Shown here: in pieces, positions 5,673 through 6,264 of the stretch
Position numbering within the stretch: the stretch's first letter is position 1
Layout: every line of letters starts with the position of its first letter
Assembly (NCBI GenBank): GCA_001828295.1
Contig: MHYI01000010.1
Coordinates: 1 to 6,264, forward strand
Direction of reading: 5' to 3'
DNA: 6,264 nt
Source: Planctomycetes bacterium RBG_16_41_13
Lineage (GTDB): Bacteria > Planctomycetota > Brocadiia > Brocadiales > Brocadiaceae
Translations under genes and position numbers: made by a program
Notes under the pieces: model-generated
Told to the model about the DNA's origin: nothing
Databases searched by the model: none
Seen by the model: the letters and a program-made list of their open reading frames with translations, nothing else

Positions 5673-6035
5673 TTATCCCTTTCCCTTTCTTAATGGCTTT
5701 ATATAATCTCTACATTCGTTTATATCGCCTTTTTGGTCTGTTTTATTGCCTATTGATATAACATGCAGTGTTTTTGTTTCGGTGTGTGGATAAATATATA
5801 ACCTGCTTTGCATTAATTTGCCTTTTCCGCCTTTTTGATCTATCGCCTTAATGCCATCGGGTTCATGGTGGATAAAACCTGCTTTTATATTAATCGGGTG
5901 AACACCTTCATTGAGGGTAGATACATAGGTATCAAGATTATTTAATATTGCTTTCGCTTCGTTGGCATGCTTTTTCTGAAATCTTTTAAACCGTGAATCA
6001 AAAAACGGAGAAGGTTCTAACTTCCACGCTGCCAC
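5673..6035 (-). CDS. RelE/ParE-superfamily toxin (HigB-like arrangement)
   Basis: The 120-residue product has the layout of the RelE/ParE toxin fold: an N-terminal helical pair rich in Lys and Arg (FFDSRFKRFQKKHANEAKAILNN, split here as residues 11-22 and 23-33), then strands including QSRLYIYPHTETKTLHVISIG (residues 76-96) ending in GNKTDQKGDI. Family members usually act as ribosome-dependent mRNA interferases or, in the ParE branch, as gyrase poisons; the sequence alone does not settle which. Charged residues Arg78, Lys98 and Lys102 and the C-terminal His91 are candidates for function, by inference only. The start is a GTG with an AAAGGA ribosome binding site six bases upstream (6042-6047); this is better than any internal ATG. 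The last codons, alternating Lys and Gly, create the purine-rich ribosome binding site of the antitoxin. Toxin-before-antitoxin order matches higBA-type modules. Confidence 0.8.
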   Translation of the reverse strand: MAAWKLEPSPFFDSRFKRFQKKHANEAKAILNNLDTYVSTLNEGVHPINIKAGFIHHEPDGIKAIDQKGGKGKLMQSRLYIYPHTETKTLHVISIGNKTDQKGDINECRDYIKPLRKGKG

Positions 6036-6264
6036 GCTTATTCCTTTGTGGAATAAATTGAGAAATAATAATATAATTTTGTATTATAATATTCCCTATA
6101 GGAATAAATATTAAACTGTTTTAATTATTTTTCAAGGTTTTTATTTAACTATCAATTATTGTTTCGGATAACAACATATTCAAATTAATGACTGAAAATG
6201 CAATATATAGCATCTTTTAAAATTAACAGCACATCATATAAAAAAAGGAAAAAAGGGGTCAAGT
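6036..6264. other. AT-rich upstream region of the toxin-antitoxin module
   Basis: No gene is supported in these 229 bases. Near the toxin it carries the ribosome binding site and the promoter/operator candidate described separately. Further out is a weak repeat ttgtt/aacaa (6159-6174). The window ends with an exact tandem aaaaaagg pair (6241-6256) followed by ggtcaagt. Confidence 0.6.
6083..6106 (-). promoter_or_regulatory. Probable promoter -10 and operator of the toxin-antitoxin module
   Basis: On the - strand a perfect TATAAT (6083-6088) lies 47 bases before the toxin start. No good -35 box is seen 16-18 bases upstream. Directly upstream of the -10 is the inverted repeat tattcc-ctata-ggaata (6090-6106), placed in the spacer where a bound repressor would block polymerase. 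A second repeat, tataat/attata (6072-6077 and 6083-6088), overlaps the -10. Autoregulation by the XRE protein is the natural reading, but it is inferred from position only. Confidence 0.5.

Noticed and set aside
416..6264. CRISPR array
   Set aside because: The repeats seen are palindromes of different sequence; there is no regularly spaced identical repeat-spacer pattern.

Overview
The window is a bacterial chromosomal segment of moderate GC content. Ordinary housekeeping genes lie on the + strand in the first two thirds, and a short AT-rich accessory stretch lies on the - strand in the last third. The outer-membrane channel gene implies a diderm cell. The dispersed-repeat-like spacer and the style of the genes give me an impression of a planctomycete of the anammox type, but nothing here proves the taxon and it should be read as a guess.

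Layout. Positions 1-415 hold the 3' part of pdxJ (vitamin B6 synthesis), cut by the window edge. Positions 416-1041 form a gene-free spacer full of inverted repeats, including a 35-base composite palindrome and a pair of 23-base inverted arms (21/23 matching) that bracket about 380 bases. Next come dapA (lysine/diaminopimelate synthesis, 1042-1911) and folE (GTP cyclohydrolase I, TTG start, 1923-2486). They are 11 bases apart, and the folE ribosome binding site follows directly on the dapA stop, so they are very probably co-transcribed. A TolC-type outer-membrane efflux protein (2520-4187) follows after 33 bases. Small palindromes sit across the stop codons of pdxJ, folE and the efflux gene.

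From 4413 everything runs on the - strand. There is a tRNA-Leu(CAA) with a near-consensus promoter, a decayed N-terminal fragment of an insertion-sequence transposase (4655-4882) preceded by a strong palindrome, and a type II toxin-antitoxin module. The module has the toxin first (RelE/ParE-like, 5673-6035, GTG start), followed four bases later by an XRE-type helix-turn-helix antitoxin (5108-5668). The AT-rich DNA upstream of the toxin carries a -10 box with an adjoining inverted repeat that is a good operator candidate.

The + strand genes supply cofactors and cell-wall/lysine precursors, plus one export channel without its usual pump partners nearby. The tRNA-side region looks like a small site of insertion and decay. 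I see no clearly new multi-gene system. The best leads are the repeat-rich spacer before dapA and the toxin-first module with its long antitoxin.
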